Assembly: GCF_008386575.1 (NCBI RefSeq)
Contig: NZ_VUOA01000009.1
Coordinates: 53,700-117,699 of the forward strand
DNA from: Salinarimonas soli
GTDB lineage: Bacteria; Pseudomonadota; Alphaproteobacteria; Rhizobiales; Beijerinckiaceae
DNA length: 64,000 bases
Direction of reading: 5' to 3'
The notes beneath the pieces are model-generated. The model was given only the letters and a program-made list of their open reading frames with translations. It was not told the origin of the DNA and ran no database searches. How positions within the stretch are numbered: position 1 is the first letter of the stretch; every line of letters starts with the position of its first letter. Shown piece after piece: positions 31,485 to 39,016 of this stretch. The translations under genes and the position numbers were made by a program.

Positions 31485-34090
31485 GCCGCAGCCCTCCGCA
31501 GCACCAGCGGATTGACCTCGAAATCCAGCGGCGGACGGCCGTTCGTGCCCACCGGCTTGATCACTCGCCGGATCAATCCAGCCTCCACGAGCGCGTCGCA
31601 CGCGGCCTTCATCTTCGCGGGATCGCGGAGCGCGGTGCCCATGGTCCGGCCCACCGTGCGGGCGTTGAAGGTCGGATGGCCGTCGCGCCGCAACTGACGA
31701 GCCAGAGCCATGGCGTGGCGTTCAGCTTCGGGGATCGCGGCATCGCCGAGCGCTCGCGCCGCCATGGGCAGGAAATACGCTTCCATCAGCCCGGCGGCCT
31801 CCATTACAGCGCGCGCCGAGATCTCGCGGGGCTCGCGATCCGTGGCGCCCGCCGCCCACCACAGGTGCTCCAGGATGCACGAGAGGCGAAGGACGTGGCC
31901 CCGAGCCTTGCCGAGCGCGCCGGCATAGAGGCCCGCCGCGTTCGCTGCGTCCGCCTGGGCATCGCGGGCGAACTCCTCCAGCGCGTCCTCAGCCGCCCGC
32001 TCCAGCGGCAGGCGGATGGGCTCGGGGCGGCCCATGTCGTCGGAGCCCATGGGGAGGTCGGCCAGGCGCCCGAACGCTTCCTGCGCGGCGCGATCGTCCC
32101 CCCGGTCGCGGGCGAGACGAAAGACGGGAGCGTCGTCGGGCCAGGACCATAGAAGGCGCGAGGCCATGCCGTCATCGGGACCGTCCGTGATGACGGACAC
32201 CTTGTCGGGCTGGACGCCACCAAGCACGCCGACCGATAGATGCCGGATGCGGATGGGCTCGGGGTTCTTCATGCGATCGACCGTGAAGGAGCGGCCCCCG
32301 TACGCCTCCAGGCCGAACGCGCGATCCGCCCCGCCGCCGTTGTAGCGATTGAAGCTGCCGAACCAGCCGGACAGCTCGTCCCGCACGAGGAGCAGGCCCC
32401 GCGGCAGGCCGGCAGCCAACACCGCCAGCTTCTCCGTCGTGGCATCGCCGACCCGGACGCGCGGCCGCACGGGCGCTTCCGGCGTTCCAGCGTCGTCGGG
32501 CTTGGGCGGCGGGGGCACGCCGTTTTTGTCGGCCAGGGCGATCTCGGCTTTCCAGGCCTCGAACTTGACCTTCGCCACCTCGCACTTGGTCTCGTGATCC
32601 CGCAGCGCGGCCTCGAACCCGGCGGCAAGGCGATCCTCGGCGTGGCCGACGATACGAAGCACCGCGTCGATGGCCGGGCTCTTGCTCGCACCCGGGGGAC
32701 CTACCTCCGCCATCCACAAGACGGGGGGCTCGGACCACCCGGCGCCGGCCACGGGCCAGCGGACGTTCGCGATCAGGGCCCCGGCGCTCGTGAGGAGGGC
32801 GGTCGCCACATAGTCGACCGGAGCGGAGGCAGCGTGCGCCCGCTGCGTCGACCATTCCGCCCAGAACGGGCCCAGCGCCTCCAGGGGGAAGGGCGGCGCT
32901 GCTCGGCGCCCCGAACCGAGGAGCGAGAGGTCGGCAGGCCCCCAATCGACCGACCGGGGCGCCTCACGCCGAGACTGCGCCCGGTTGTCGTCCTCATCTA
33001 CGGGTCGCGTGCCAGAAGTGCCATTAGGGCCAAAACCTTCCCGCTTGGCCTGGCCGACGTGGGATAGGTCGCGGGGTCTGCTGTCCCGCTGCGCCCGCTC
33101 CCACTTCGCCAAGAAATCCTGTTTGGTCCAAGGCCGCTTGCCGGCGCCGTTCGGGAGAGAGCGGCAGGCATCAAGGTAGGCGGCGCGGATCTCGCCAGAA
33201 CGGGCCTCCAGACCAGCGCTCTTTATCAGGCACCAGACCGAGAACGCCGTGGCGTTCATGGTCTCGTCCTGCGCGCCCGGCATCGTGCCCGACAGTTTTT
33301 CCAACTCACCGTCGATGGCGACCAAAGCATAACGCTCCCGCGCCGAGCCTTCAGCCTCGAATGCGAAACCGTTTCGCTTTTGGCCCGCCCGCTCCCGGTT
33401 CGCATCGGCTAGGAGGCGAGCCGCTTGGTCGGGCCAATCGGACGGGGGCAACCCCGAGAAGCCGTCCGGCCCGGTAATGCCCAGCCCGGCAAGGGCCTCA
33501 CGTACCCGCTTATTGAAGGTGCAGAGAAACACCAGCCACAAGGGGGCGGACGCTGCCTTGGAGAAGTCGGTCGTGGAGCTCAGCCAGGTGTAGAACCCAC
33601 CCGAGAGATGGCGGCTCGGCGGCACCACGATGTAGCCCGCGGGCGTGCCGTCCTCACGCACACCTCGCGTATCAAGTCCGGGGCCGAGATCACGCGCTCG
33701 GCTGCGGATGCGCTCTCCCGACCACTTGAATAGGAGCTGCCGACCGCCGCCGCCGGTCCGCTGCTCAATGGTGGCTGGCAGAGAGCCATGACGCTCCACC
33801 AGCGCAGCAAGGGTCTGCTCACCCGCAGGGATGACTCCGCCCGTGGTCGGGTCGATCTTCTCGCGGTCGATGTCCAAGGACCAAACGCCAGAGAGTGGTC
33901 CCATCGGAATGCCAACGCCCGCTGCACCGGGTGCGCCGAACAGGGCGCGCACGGCAGAGGGCTCGGTCTCGGCAATGTGAAAACCACGCTTATGCAGCGG
34001 GGTCTTGTCGAGGGCGACCGGGAACACCGGGATCCCCGCGCCGGCATAAGACAGGGCGGCGTCGAGGAGCGGAGTAGCGTGCGAGTTCAT
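31481..34090 (-). CDS. Prim-Pol/DUF3987 replication protein
   Basis: An 869-residue protein that should prime and unwind the element's DNA. The N-terminal 200 residues are a bifunctional primase-polymerase domain: LLDAALSYAGAGIPVFPV, the metal-binding pair in VWSLDIDRE (Asp73, Asp75), the QRTGGGGRQLLFKW strand, and DTRG with YIVVPPSRH. From about residue 400 to the end lies a DUF3987 helicase-like part with a P-loop-type GPPGASKSPAID and RDELSGWFGSF. This pairing is typical of phages, satellites and plasmids. Downstream genes overlap it, so it leads the operon that runs into the ejection genes. Confidence 0.87.
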   Translation of the reverse strand: MNSHATPLLDAALSYAGAGIPVFPVALDKTPLHKRGFHIAETEPSAVRALFGAPGAAGVGIPMGPLSGVWSLDIDREKIDPTTGGVIPAGEQTLAALVERHGSLPATIEQRTGGGGRQLLFKWSGERIRSRARDLGPGLDTRGVREDGTPAGYIVVPPSRHLSGGFYTWLSSTTDFSKAASAPLWLVFLCTFNKRVREALAGLGITGPDGFSGLPPSDWPDQAARLLADANRERAGQKRNGFAFEAEGSARERYALVAIDGELEKLSGTMPGAQDETMNATAFSVWCLIKSAGLEARSGEIRAAYLDACRSLPNGAGKRPWTKQDFLAKWERAQRDSRPRDLSHVGQAKREGFGPNGTSGTRPVDEDDNRAQSRREAPRSVDWGPADLSLLGSGRRAAPPFPLEALGPFWAEWSTQRAHAASAPVDYVATALLTSAGALIANVRWPVAGAGWSEPPVLWMAEVGPPGASKSPAIDAVLRIVGHAEDRLAAGFEAALRDHETKCEVAKVKFEAWKAEIALADKNGVPPPPKPDDAGTPEAPVRPRVRVGDATTEKLAVLAAGLPRGLLLVRDELSGWFGSFNRYNGGGADRAFGLEAYGGRSFTVDRMKNPEPIRIRHLSVGVLGGVQPDKVSVITDGPDDGMASRLLWSWPDDAPVFRLARDRGDDRAAQEAFGRLADLPMGSDDMGRPEPIRLPLERAAEDALEEFARDAQADAANAAGLYAGALGKARGHVLRLSCILEHLWWAAGATDREPREISARAVMEAAGLMEAYFLPMAARALGDAAIPEAERHAMALARQLRRDGHPTFNARTVGRTMGTALRDPAKMKAACDALVEAGLIRRVIKPVGTNGRPPLDFEVNPLVLRRAAA

Positions 34091-34302
34091 CAGGCCACCT
34101 CGTCCGGAGTGCTAGAGACGATGGGATCACCGACGCGTCGGCCGCCGCGCTGAAGCACGAGGCGGAGGCGGGACATAGCCACGTCCATGCGCGTGACGAT
34201 CTCGGCGATGTCGGCAACAGACACGTCCACGTCGTTGGCGACCGCCTCGGCGATGCGATCGACCGACGACAGAATGGAGCGAGCGAGACGGGAGTTAGCC
34301 AT
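34090..34302 (-). CDS. Small helical protein
   Basis: A 70-residue protein (MANSRLARSILSSVDRIAEA onward, then VADIAEIVTRMDVAMSRLRL), one or two long helices. Its stop touches the start of the Prim-Pol gene and its start overlaps the end of 34295-34525 by 8 bp. Function unknown. Confidence 0.6.
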   Translation of the reverse strand: MANSRLARSILSSVDRIAEAVANDVDVSVADIAEIVTRMDVAMSRLRLVLQRGGRRVGDPIVSSTPDEVA

Positions 34303-34525
34303 TGTTCACCCTCCGGTCGGGGGACAGGGTGGCCGCGATGGTACGCAGCCAGTTGAATTGGCGGGGTGTGGGGGTCCGCCCCCGCCGCATGGGCAGGGGC
34401 TGAGCCATGTCGTTGACGAACCGGCGTTCCTCGGGCGTGAGGCGCCCGCCGTCGTTGTCGCGGAGCCATTTGGCGAGGTCGTACCACTCGCCGAAGGGGA
34501 CCAGCCGCGGGGACGGATTACCCAT
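34295..34525 (-). CDS. Small protein of unknown function
   Basis: A 76-residue protein starting MGNPSPRLVPFGEWYDLAKW and including LTPEERRFVNDMAQ and PTPRQFNWLRTI. The last two stretches resemble short segments recurring in phage replication-region proteins. The ATG at 34525 is chosen; a longer reading from 34561 is possible. Overlaps both neighbours by 8 bp. Confidence 0.55.
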   Translation of the reverse strand: MGNPSPRLVPFGEWYDLAKWLRDNDGGRLTPEERRFVNDMAQPLPMRRGRTPTPRQFNWLRTIAATLSPDRRVNNG

Positions 34526-34718
34526 GGTGCGTGTCCCTGGTGAGCCCGGCGAGTTCGGCAATGAGCATGGCGTGTGCCGGCGTCAGGCCAGAGCGGCGGG
34601 CGAGCTGCCGGACGACGTAGGAGCCGACAGGAGTGAGCGACTTAGCGCCCGCCAGGTTGTCGTTCATCGGGGTCGCGATTTTGCGCGGGGCGCCGACCGT
34701 GATAGAGATTGCGAGCAT
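34518..34718 (-). CDS. Small protein of unknown function
   Basis: A 66-residue protein starting MLAISITVGAPRKIATPMND and ending AMLIAELAGLTRDTHHG. The second half (VRQLARRSGLTPAHAMLIAE) could be a small HTH. No clear ribosome binding site, so the internal Met at MNDN is another possible start. Overlaps 34295-34525 by 8 bp. Confidence 0.45.
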   Translation of the reverse strand: MLAISITVGAPRKIATPMNDNLAGAKSLTPVGSYVVRQLARRSGLTPAHAMLIAELAGLTRDTHHG

Positions 34719-34823
34719 GAAACGTGACTTTCCTTCGGCCTCGCGCGGCATCCCCGTGTCGAGGCCGTTCTTTTGCGGCCTTCGGGACAGGGCGCGCCGC
34801 TTTGAAGCGGCTGCGGACGGGGC

Positions 34824-35030
34824 TTAGGCGGCGCGAGCCGGCAAGCTCGCGACATAGCGATCAAGCTCCTCGGCGGGGACGCGAGTGGCGGCGCCGAGCT
34901 TCACGACGCGCAAGCGCCCGGCCTTCACCTCGGCCCAGAACTTCGTCCGGCCGATGCGCAGGCTCGCCCTCGCCTCGTCAGGGGTGAACAGCATGGGCGA
35001 GCGCCCTGCGTGGACTGGAGGATTCATCAA
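34824..35030 (-). CDS. Excisionase-like HTH protein
   Basis: A 68-residue protein with a helix-turn-helix of the HTH_17/excisionase type: LFTPDEARASLRIGRTKFWA then VKLGAATRVPAEELDRYVAS. This form is used by recombination directionality factors and AlpA-like regulators. Its ATG overlaps the stop of 35027-35245 (ATGA). It is about 1 kb from the integrase and could be its directionality factor. Confidence 0.7.
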   Translation of the reverse strand: MMNPPVHAGRSPMLFTPDEARASLRIGRTKFWAEVKAGRLRVVKLGAATRVPAEELDRYVASLPARAA

Positions 35031-35245
35031 GCCGCCTCCTGCCCGTCGATGCCTAGCATCTTGCGCAGAGGCGCCGTGGGCACCGTGATGCGGCGAGCCC
35101 CATACCTTCGCCCGGGGATCTCACCACGCGCGAAGGCCGCATACGCCGCATTCCTTCCGAGCCCGAGCGCACGAGCGGCGGTCGGCCATAACGGGACGCT
35201 CAGCTTCGTATGGAGGTCCCGGGTGATCTCATCGTCCATGAGCAC
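35027..35245 (-). CDS. Small DNA-binding-like protein
   Basis: A 72-residue protein (MLMDDEITRDLHTKLSVPLW onward, then AARALGLGRNAAYAAFARGE and RRITVPTAPLRKMLG) with an HTH-like core followed by a strand, similar in plan to the excisionase-like protein downstream. First gene of the leftward operon from the repeat-containing region 35267-35342. A pair of small HTH proteins here suggests control of early genes or excision. Confidence 0.6.
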   Translation of the reverse strand: MLMDDEITRDLHTKLSVPLWPTAARALGLGRNAAYAAFARGEIPGRRYGARRITVPTAPLRKMLGIDGQEAA

Positions 35246-35266
35246 GCTCCGAGTTTATGCCTTGAA

Positions 35267-35342
35267 ATCCAGGCATCAAACTATGAGCACACGCACTCCC
35301 TCTGTTCAAGCGTTTTTTTCCGTGATATCCAGGCACAAACTA
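35267..35342. promoter_or_regulatory. Repeated operator-like elements between divergent genes
   Basis: ATCCAGGCATCAAACTA (35267-35283) recurs as ATCCAGGCACAAACTA (35327-35342), 60 bp apart. The first copy is also palindromic with upstream bases: GTTTATGCCT pairs with AGGCATCAAAC around a short loop. The pair lies between the divergent genes 35027-35245 and 35361-36026, so it probably binds one of their products. Confidence 0.6.
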
Positions 35343-35360
35343 GCGTGAGGAGGACGGATC

Positions 35361-36026
35361 GTGAGCGCGGAACACGAAAAGAGGGGCCCAGGGAGGCCGA
35401 GGAAGCACCCGGTCGAGGCTGCGCGGCGCAACATCACGAACCGGGTGAGCGATGAGGTTTACCAGTCCATAGTTGCCGCTTCTAAGATTTCTGGACGCTC
35501 GCTGAGCGAAGAGGTTGAAGCTCGTCTCGAAAAGAGCATTCAACGCGACATCATTCTGGCGGATCAGCTCACGACTGAGCTGCACACTTCAATTGCCGAA
35601 ACTATCGCCAGAATTCGGCGCACCGCTGAGAAGGTTGGATGGACGGAGGATCAAGCACGAACGGCGCTGAGAACCGCTCTCAATCACATAGTCCAGATTT
35701 ACACCTGGGATGGCGAAAGCGACATCAGCACTCCCGGTGCAGGCTCCTCCACCGCTGGTCAGGGAGATAAGGGACGCTCACCGGAGATGTTCGGCTTCTG
35801 GACCGCCGACGATGCGATGGTCTGGAACAACGACATCATGCATGAGGAGTTTTCGTTGCACGTCAGCAATCGCTGGACTGGAGACGGTAGCGAGAGCCGA
35901 TATGTTGGGCCGGCTCCAAACCCGGAAGGCACTCCGCCAGGCACGAAGCCCCTCAGCGAAATCATGGCGAGTGAACGGAAGACAGACCAATCGATCAACC
36001 CGAAGCGCCGATCAAAGGCAGACTAG
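35361..36026 (+). CDS. Arc-type ribbon-helix-helix protein
   Basis: A 221-residue protein. The N-terminus is basic (KRGPGRPRKHP, an AT-hook-like GRPRK), followed by an Arc/MetJ-type RHH fold (RRNITNRVSDEVYQSIVAAS then GRSLSEEVEARLEKSI). A helical region of about 60 residues and a C-terminal part of unknown kind (FGFWTADDAMVWNNDIMHEE) follow. GAGGAGG precedes the GTG start. The repeats at 35267-35342 just upstream are a likely target. Convergent with the integrase; stop codons overlap. Confidence 0.72.
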   Translation: MSAEHEKRGPGRPRKHPVEAARRNITNRVSDEVYQSIVAASKISGRSLSEEVEARLEKSIQRDIILADQLTTELHTSIAETIARIRRTAEKVGWTEDQARTALRTALNHIVQIYTWDGESDISTPGAGSSTAGQGDKGRSPEMFGFWTADDAMVWNNDIMHEEFSLHVSNRWTGDGSESRYVGPAPNPEGTPPGTKPLSEIMASERKTDQSINPKRRSKAD

Positions 36027-37243
36027 GCCGACCCACGCCGCCGATCGTTCAAGGTCACGACATCGGGCGCCCCTCCCCCGACGAAACCCGCCCACGCCGC
36101 CATGAGGCGGCGTCGCTTTTCCAGAGCATCCGAACGCCTGTAGGCGCGCTCCGTCTCATCACCAACCACATGGGCAAGAGCCGCCTCTGCCACGTCGCGC
36201 GGGAAACTGGTGCTCTCTCCCGCCCAATCCCGGAACGACGACCGGAACCCGTGGACCGTTGCGTTCTCGATCTTCATGCGCCGTAGCAGCATCTCCATAG
36301 CCATGGTCGAAAGGGGCCGGCCCTTCCGCTGTCCCGGGAAAACGTAGTCGCTCGTTCGGATGGTCTCGACCGCGGCGAGGATCTCAAGGGCACGATCGGT
36401 AAGCGGCACGCGATGCTCCCTGCCCCCTTTCATTCGCTCGGCCGGAATGGTCCACACCTTCGCCTTCCGATCAATCTCGGACCAGCGGGCACCGAACACC
36501 TCGCCAGAGCGCGCGGCAGTCAGGATGCAGAACTCAAGTGCGAGCGAGGCGACGCCCTCACGCTCGCGAAGGCCTCTCACGAAAGCCGGAACCTCCCTGA
36601 ACGGCATCGCAGCATGATGTCCCCGCGTGAGCTTTTTCCGCCGAGGAAGCAGTTGGTCCAAGTGACCGCGCCACCGAGCCGGGTTCTCTCCCGACCTCAG
36701 GCCACGCGCCCGGGCCGCATCCAGAACCCGTTCGATCCGTCCACGCAGGCGGGAAGCCGTCTCGGGGCGCTTGGTCCACAGCGGCGCGAGGACGGCAAGC
36801 ACATCGTCGGTGCTGATCCCATCCACCGTTTTGGCGCGCAGAGGGGCTGCATATTCCTTGAGCGTCATTCGCCACTGAGCCAGGTGCTTGGCGTTCCTGA
36901 ACCCGGGGGCGAGCTCGTCCACGAGAGCGTCAGCGAACGCACCAAAGGTGAGCTGGGCATCCTTCGCGGCCTTCTGCGCCCGGCGAGCCGCAATCGGGTC
37001 GAGCCCTGACGCGCGCTGCTTCCGGCACTCGGCGGCTTTCGCACGAGCCTCCGCGAGGCTCACAGCGTTCGTGCTGCCGAGACCCATCTCCTTGAGCCGG
37101 CCATTCTGGCGGTACAGGAACACCCAACGCCGAGCCCCGCCGGCATCTACAACGAGGTACAGGCCATCGCCGTCAGCATGGCGCCCAGGCTCCGTTTTCG
37201 TGGCTACGTCCCGGGCGGAGAGACGCTTAGTCAACCGTGCCAT
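36023..37243 (-). CDS. P4-type tyrosine integrase
   Basis: A 406-residue integrase that should catalyse insertion and excision of the island at tRNA-Ser. N-terminal DUF4102 domain (KTEPGRHADGDGLYLVV, about residues 15-95), a SAM-like core-binding domain (about 100-200) and the catalytic domain. Catalytic residues are visible: Arg245 (TAARSGEV), Lys272, His331 and Arg334 (VHGFRSSF), His358 and Tyr368 (ERAYRRSD). Length and motifs are complete, so it is probably active. It lies about 150 bp inside the right attachment repeat and reads away from it. Confidence 0.94.
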   Translation of the reverse strand: MARLTKRLSARDVATKTEPGRHADGDGLYLVVDAGGARRWVFLYRQNGRLKEMGLGSTNAVSLAEARAKAAECRKQRASGLDPIAARRAQKAAKDAQLTFGAFADALVDELAPGFRNAKHLAQWRMTLKEYAAPLRAKTVDGISTDDVLAVLAPLWTKRPETASRLRGRIERVLDAARARGLRSGENPARWRGHLDQLLPRRKKLTRGHHAAMPFREVPAFVRGLREREGVASLALEFCILTAARSGEVFGARWSEIDRKAKVWTIPAERMKGGREHRVPLTDRALEILAAVETIRTSDYVFPGQRKGRPLSTMAMEMLLRRMKIENATVHGFRSSFRDWAGESTSFPRDVAEAALAHVVGDETERAYRRSDALEKRRRLMAAWAGFVGGGAPDVVTLNDRRRGSA

Positions 37244-37252
37244 GGGCGCTCA

Positions 37253-37271
37253 CCCTAACTTTCACCCCAAC
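37253..37271 (+). other. Candidate integrase arm-type site (right)
   Basis: CCCTAACTTTCACCCCAAC matches 16 of 19 positions with 155-173 near the left end, in the same orientation. It lies between the integrase start and the right attachment repeat. Confidence 0.5.
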
Positions 37272-37390
37272 GGAGAGCGCGGATTGTAGCGGACTGCGGC
37301 GAACTGGCGAGAACAAAGTGGCTGGAAAGCCCAGGGATTTCAGAGCCCGCGCGACCCGGAGAGAACTGCTGCGAACGCTAGTACGGCGGA

Positions 37391-37404
37391 CACCCCTTCC
37401 GCCA
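37391..37404 (+). repeat. Right attachment-site repeat
   Basis: Exact 14-bp copy (caccccttccgcca) of the tRNA-Ser 3' end including CCA. No tRNA structure precedes it, so it is the displaced chromosomal end left by integration. The GC-rich sequence just after it (from 37405) would then be the original downstream flank of the tRNA gene. Confidence 0.85.
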
Positions 37405-37475
37405 CCGCCCCGGCGGGTGTGGCAACCCGGACAATATCAGGGCAAGAGGGCAGGCGCGCGACCGGGGCTCAAGCC

Positions 37476-38036
37476 CTATCGCACGGCTTCGATGACATAG
37501 GTCCTAGTGACCGCATTTCCCGATGGGAAGATCACCCGCGTCGAGACGGTGTCCGATCCGGCCCTCGATGCCACGTACCAGACCTGGGTCGCGCTCGCGC
37601 GCTTCGCGTTGCAGACGTGACGAGCATTAGACGCCGGAAACAGCGAGAAATCGGCCGCCTTCCTGGTTGAAACCGTCCCGATGCTGCCGGGCTTGATGAT
37701 CCGGGCTTCCGGATAGCCCATGCTGGTGCAGTCCGGGTTCAGGCTCATGTGATGATCCAGCTTGAGCGGCTTGCCGACGACGGCGGTGCGCTGAGCCGTG
37801 CGTGAGGCGCTGAGGCGCCCTTCAGTCCCACCGGCCGGCCCGCCCCGCCGTATACACTGGTCCTGCAGCCGCGTGACCAGCTCGACGGGTTGCACACCTC
37901 CTCCGACCTGTCTGAACGCCTCCAGACGGCATCGTTGCGCGAGGGCATTGCCATCCTGCGCGCGAACAGCTGCCGGAAGCACGAGCAGGCCTCCCATCAC
38001 GGATACAATCAGCCGCAACATCGAGAGAGCCCTCAT
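37476..38036 (-). CDS. Exported protein of unknown function
   Basis: A 186-residue protein with a signal peptide (LRLIVSVMGGLLVLPAAVRA, cleavage after AVRAQ likely), so periplasmic or secreted. Four cysteines suggest disulfides. The C-terminal half (TQVWYVASRAGSDTVSTRVI then FPSGNAVTRTYVIE) looks like a beta domain. It ends 72 bp from the right attachment repeat and is the first chromosomal gene beyond the island. Function unknown. Confidence 0.65.
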   Translation of the reverse strand: MRALSMLRLIVSVMGGLLVLPAAVRAQDGNALAQRCRLEAFRQVGGGVQPVELVTRLQDQCIRRGGPAGGTEGRLSASRTAQRTAVVGKPLKLDHHMSLNPDCTSMGYPEARIIKPGSIGTVSTRKAADFSLFPASNARHVCNAKRASATQVWYVASRAGSDTVSTRVIFPSGNAVTRTYVIEAVR

Positions 38037-38147
38037 GCCAACCCGCTCAGGAGCTTAAGCTTAGCCGCGATTCGGCGCGCTGCAAGCCCTGGTCGCAATG
38101 AGTTGCGGATAGCGATCACCGCGAAGGTCCGCGAAGCCTGCAATCGC

Positions 38148-38372
38148 TCATGGCCGGTCGGCCGTATCGAACAGGCCGAGCAGAACCTCGCCGCACCAAA
38201 GCTCGACACGGTACCAGGCGCCCGTCTCGCCGCTCAGCCCGTCGGCGGTCTCGACGGCCGCTGTGAATGCGTGCTCGGCCCTCTCACGCGTCCCGTGGCG
38301 CGAAGCCTCGGAGAGGACCCCCTCCTCATAGGCAAGAACTGCGAAAGTGTCCGACAAGCGCCCTGCTCCCAC
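38148..38372 (-). CDS. Small conserved protein of unknown function
   Basis: A 74-residue protein (LSDTFAVLAYEEGVLSEASR, then AWYRVELWCGEVLLGLFD). The AWYRVELWCGE strand pair is the recognisable part. No signal peptide. It stands alone on the minus strand. Function unknown. Confidence 0.6.
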   Translation of the reverse strand: MGAGRLSDTFAVLAYEEGVLSEASRHGTRERAEHAFTAAVETADGLSGETGAWYRVELWCGEVLLGLFDTADRP

Positions 38373-38494
38373 GCGGCGAGCCCCTGCTCACCGAACCTTA
38401 ACCGCCTCACGCGAATTCTGGTTTCGGCACTGGCGCGGCCCGCGAAATCATGTAGCGGTGCAGCGGGGCCGTAGAGCCCTCTCTGGGGGCTTCC

Positions 38495-38848
38495 ATGTTC
38501 AACCTGAAATCGCTCGCCGTGCCGTTCGTCTTCGCCGTGCTGCTGTCCGGCCCGGTGCACGCGCAGAGCCCCGACAAGGCCGCATTGCAGGATCTCATCC
38601 TTGATGCCGTCGCGATCGAGGTTGCCGAGTCGCTGTGCGACAACGTCGACATCGATGGCGACGAGCTCGTCGAGATCGGCGAGTCCAAGCACTTCCTGCG
38701 CGGCAAGGCCGGGCTCACGAAGGTGGAGATCGCGGCTGCCCGGGGCGCCCTCGAAGGCGAAGCCAAGAAGGACAAGGCCGCGTTCTGCGCCGGGCTGAAG
38801 AAGAACTACTCGGCCATGTACAAGAAGCTGCTCGCCGCGGCCGACTAA
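38495..38848 (+). CDS. Exported helical protein of unknown function
   Basis: A 117-residue protein with a clear signal peptide (SLAVPFVFAVLLSGPVHAQS, cleavage after VHA). The mature part is an acidic helical domain with two cysteines (ESLCDNVDIDGDELVEIGES and KAAFCAGLKKNYSAMYKKL). The DNVDIDGDELVEIGE stretch resembles a calcium loop, but this is not certain. Followed by a hairpin at 38909-38934. Function unknown. Confidence 0.65.
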   Translation: MFNLKSLAVPFVFAVLLSGPVHAQSPDKAALQDLILDAVAIEVAESLCDNVDIDGDELVEIGESKHFLRGKAGLTKVEIAAARGALEGEAKKDKAAFCAGLKKNYSAMYKKLLAAAD

Positions 38849-38908
38849 CCCTGAAGCGGCCGTCCGCGACAGGAGGCGCACGGCCGTCCCCCCGGAGGAC
38901 CGCCGCGT

Positions 38909-38934
38909 TCCGCCTCATCTTGCGATGAGCGGCG
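38909..38934 (+). terminator. Possible hairpin terminator
   Basis: CTCATC (38914-38919) pairs with GATGAG (38924-38929), extended by flanking CCGC/GCGG with one bulged base. It lies about 60 bp after the stop of 38495-38848. No T-tract. Confidence 0.35.
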
Positions 38935-39016
38935 GCCTTCGGCGCGATCAGCTCCGCCCGCGGGAACCCTGCGGGCGCGGGGCGCTTCATACGGGCACGC
39001 CAGCAGGAGCGCCCGT

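Larger units (their letters stand above)
84..37404. mobile_element. 37.3-kb integrated island in tRNA-Ser
   Basis: The element is bounded by a 14-bp direct repeat (84-97 and 37391-37404). It has a P4-type tyrosine integrase at its right end and similar CCCTAAC repeats inside both ends (155-188, 37253-37271). Contents differ from the flanking housekeeping DNA: many small unknown genes, remnants, duplicated fragments and phage-like genes. The left half is cargo and the right half is phage- or satellite-like. Two elements stacked in one tRNA site are possible, but I saw no third copy of the attachment repeat inside. Confidence 0.8.
18255..37404. mobile_element. Phage- or satellite-like half of the island
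   Basis: This stretch holds an integrase, small DNA-binding proteins, a Prim-Pol/DUF3987 replication protein, three ejection-type proteins, DUF5681, an XRE repressor with operators and an S24-like protein. No large terminase, portal, major capsid, head-tail connector or tail fibre gene is recognisable. The left limit is a judgement, as no attachment repeat was found there. Confidence 0.6.
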
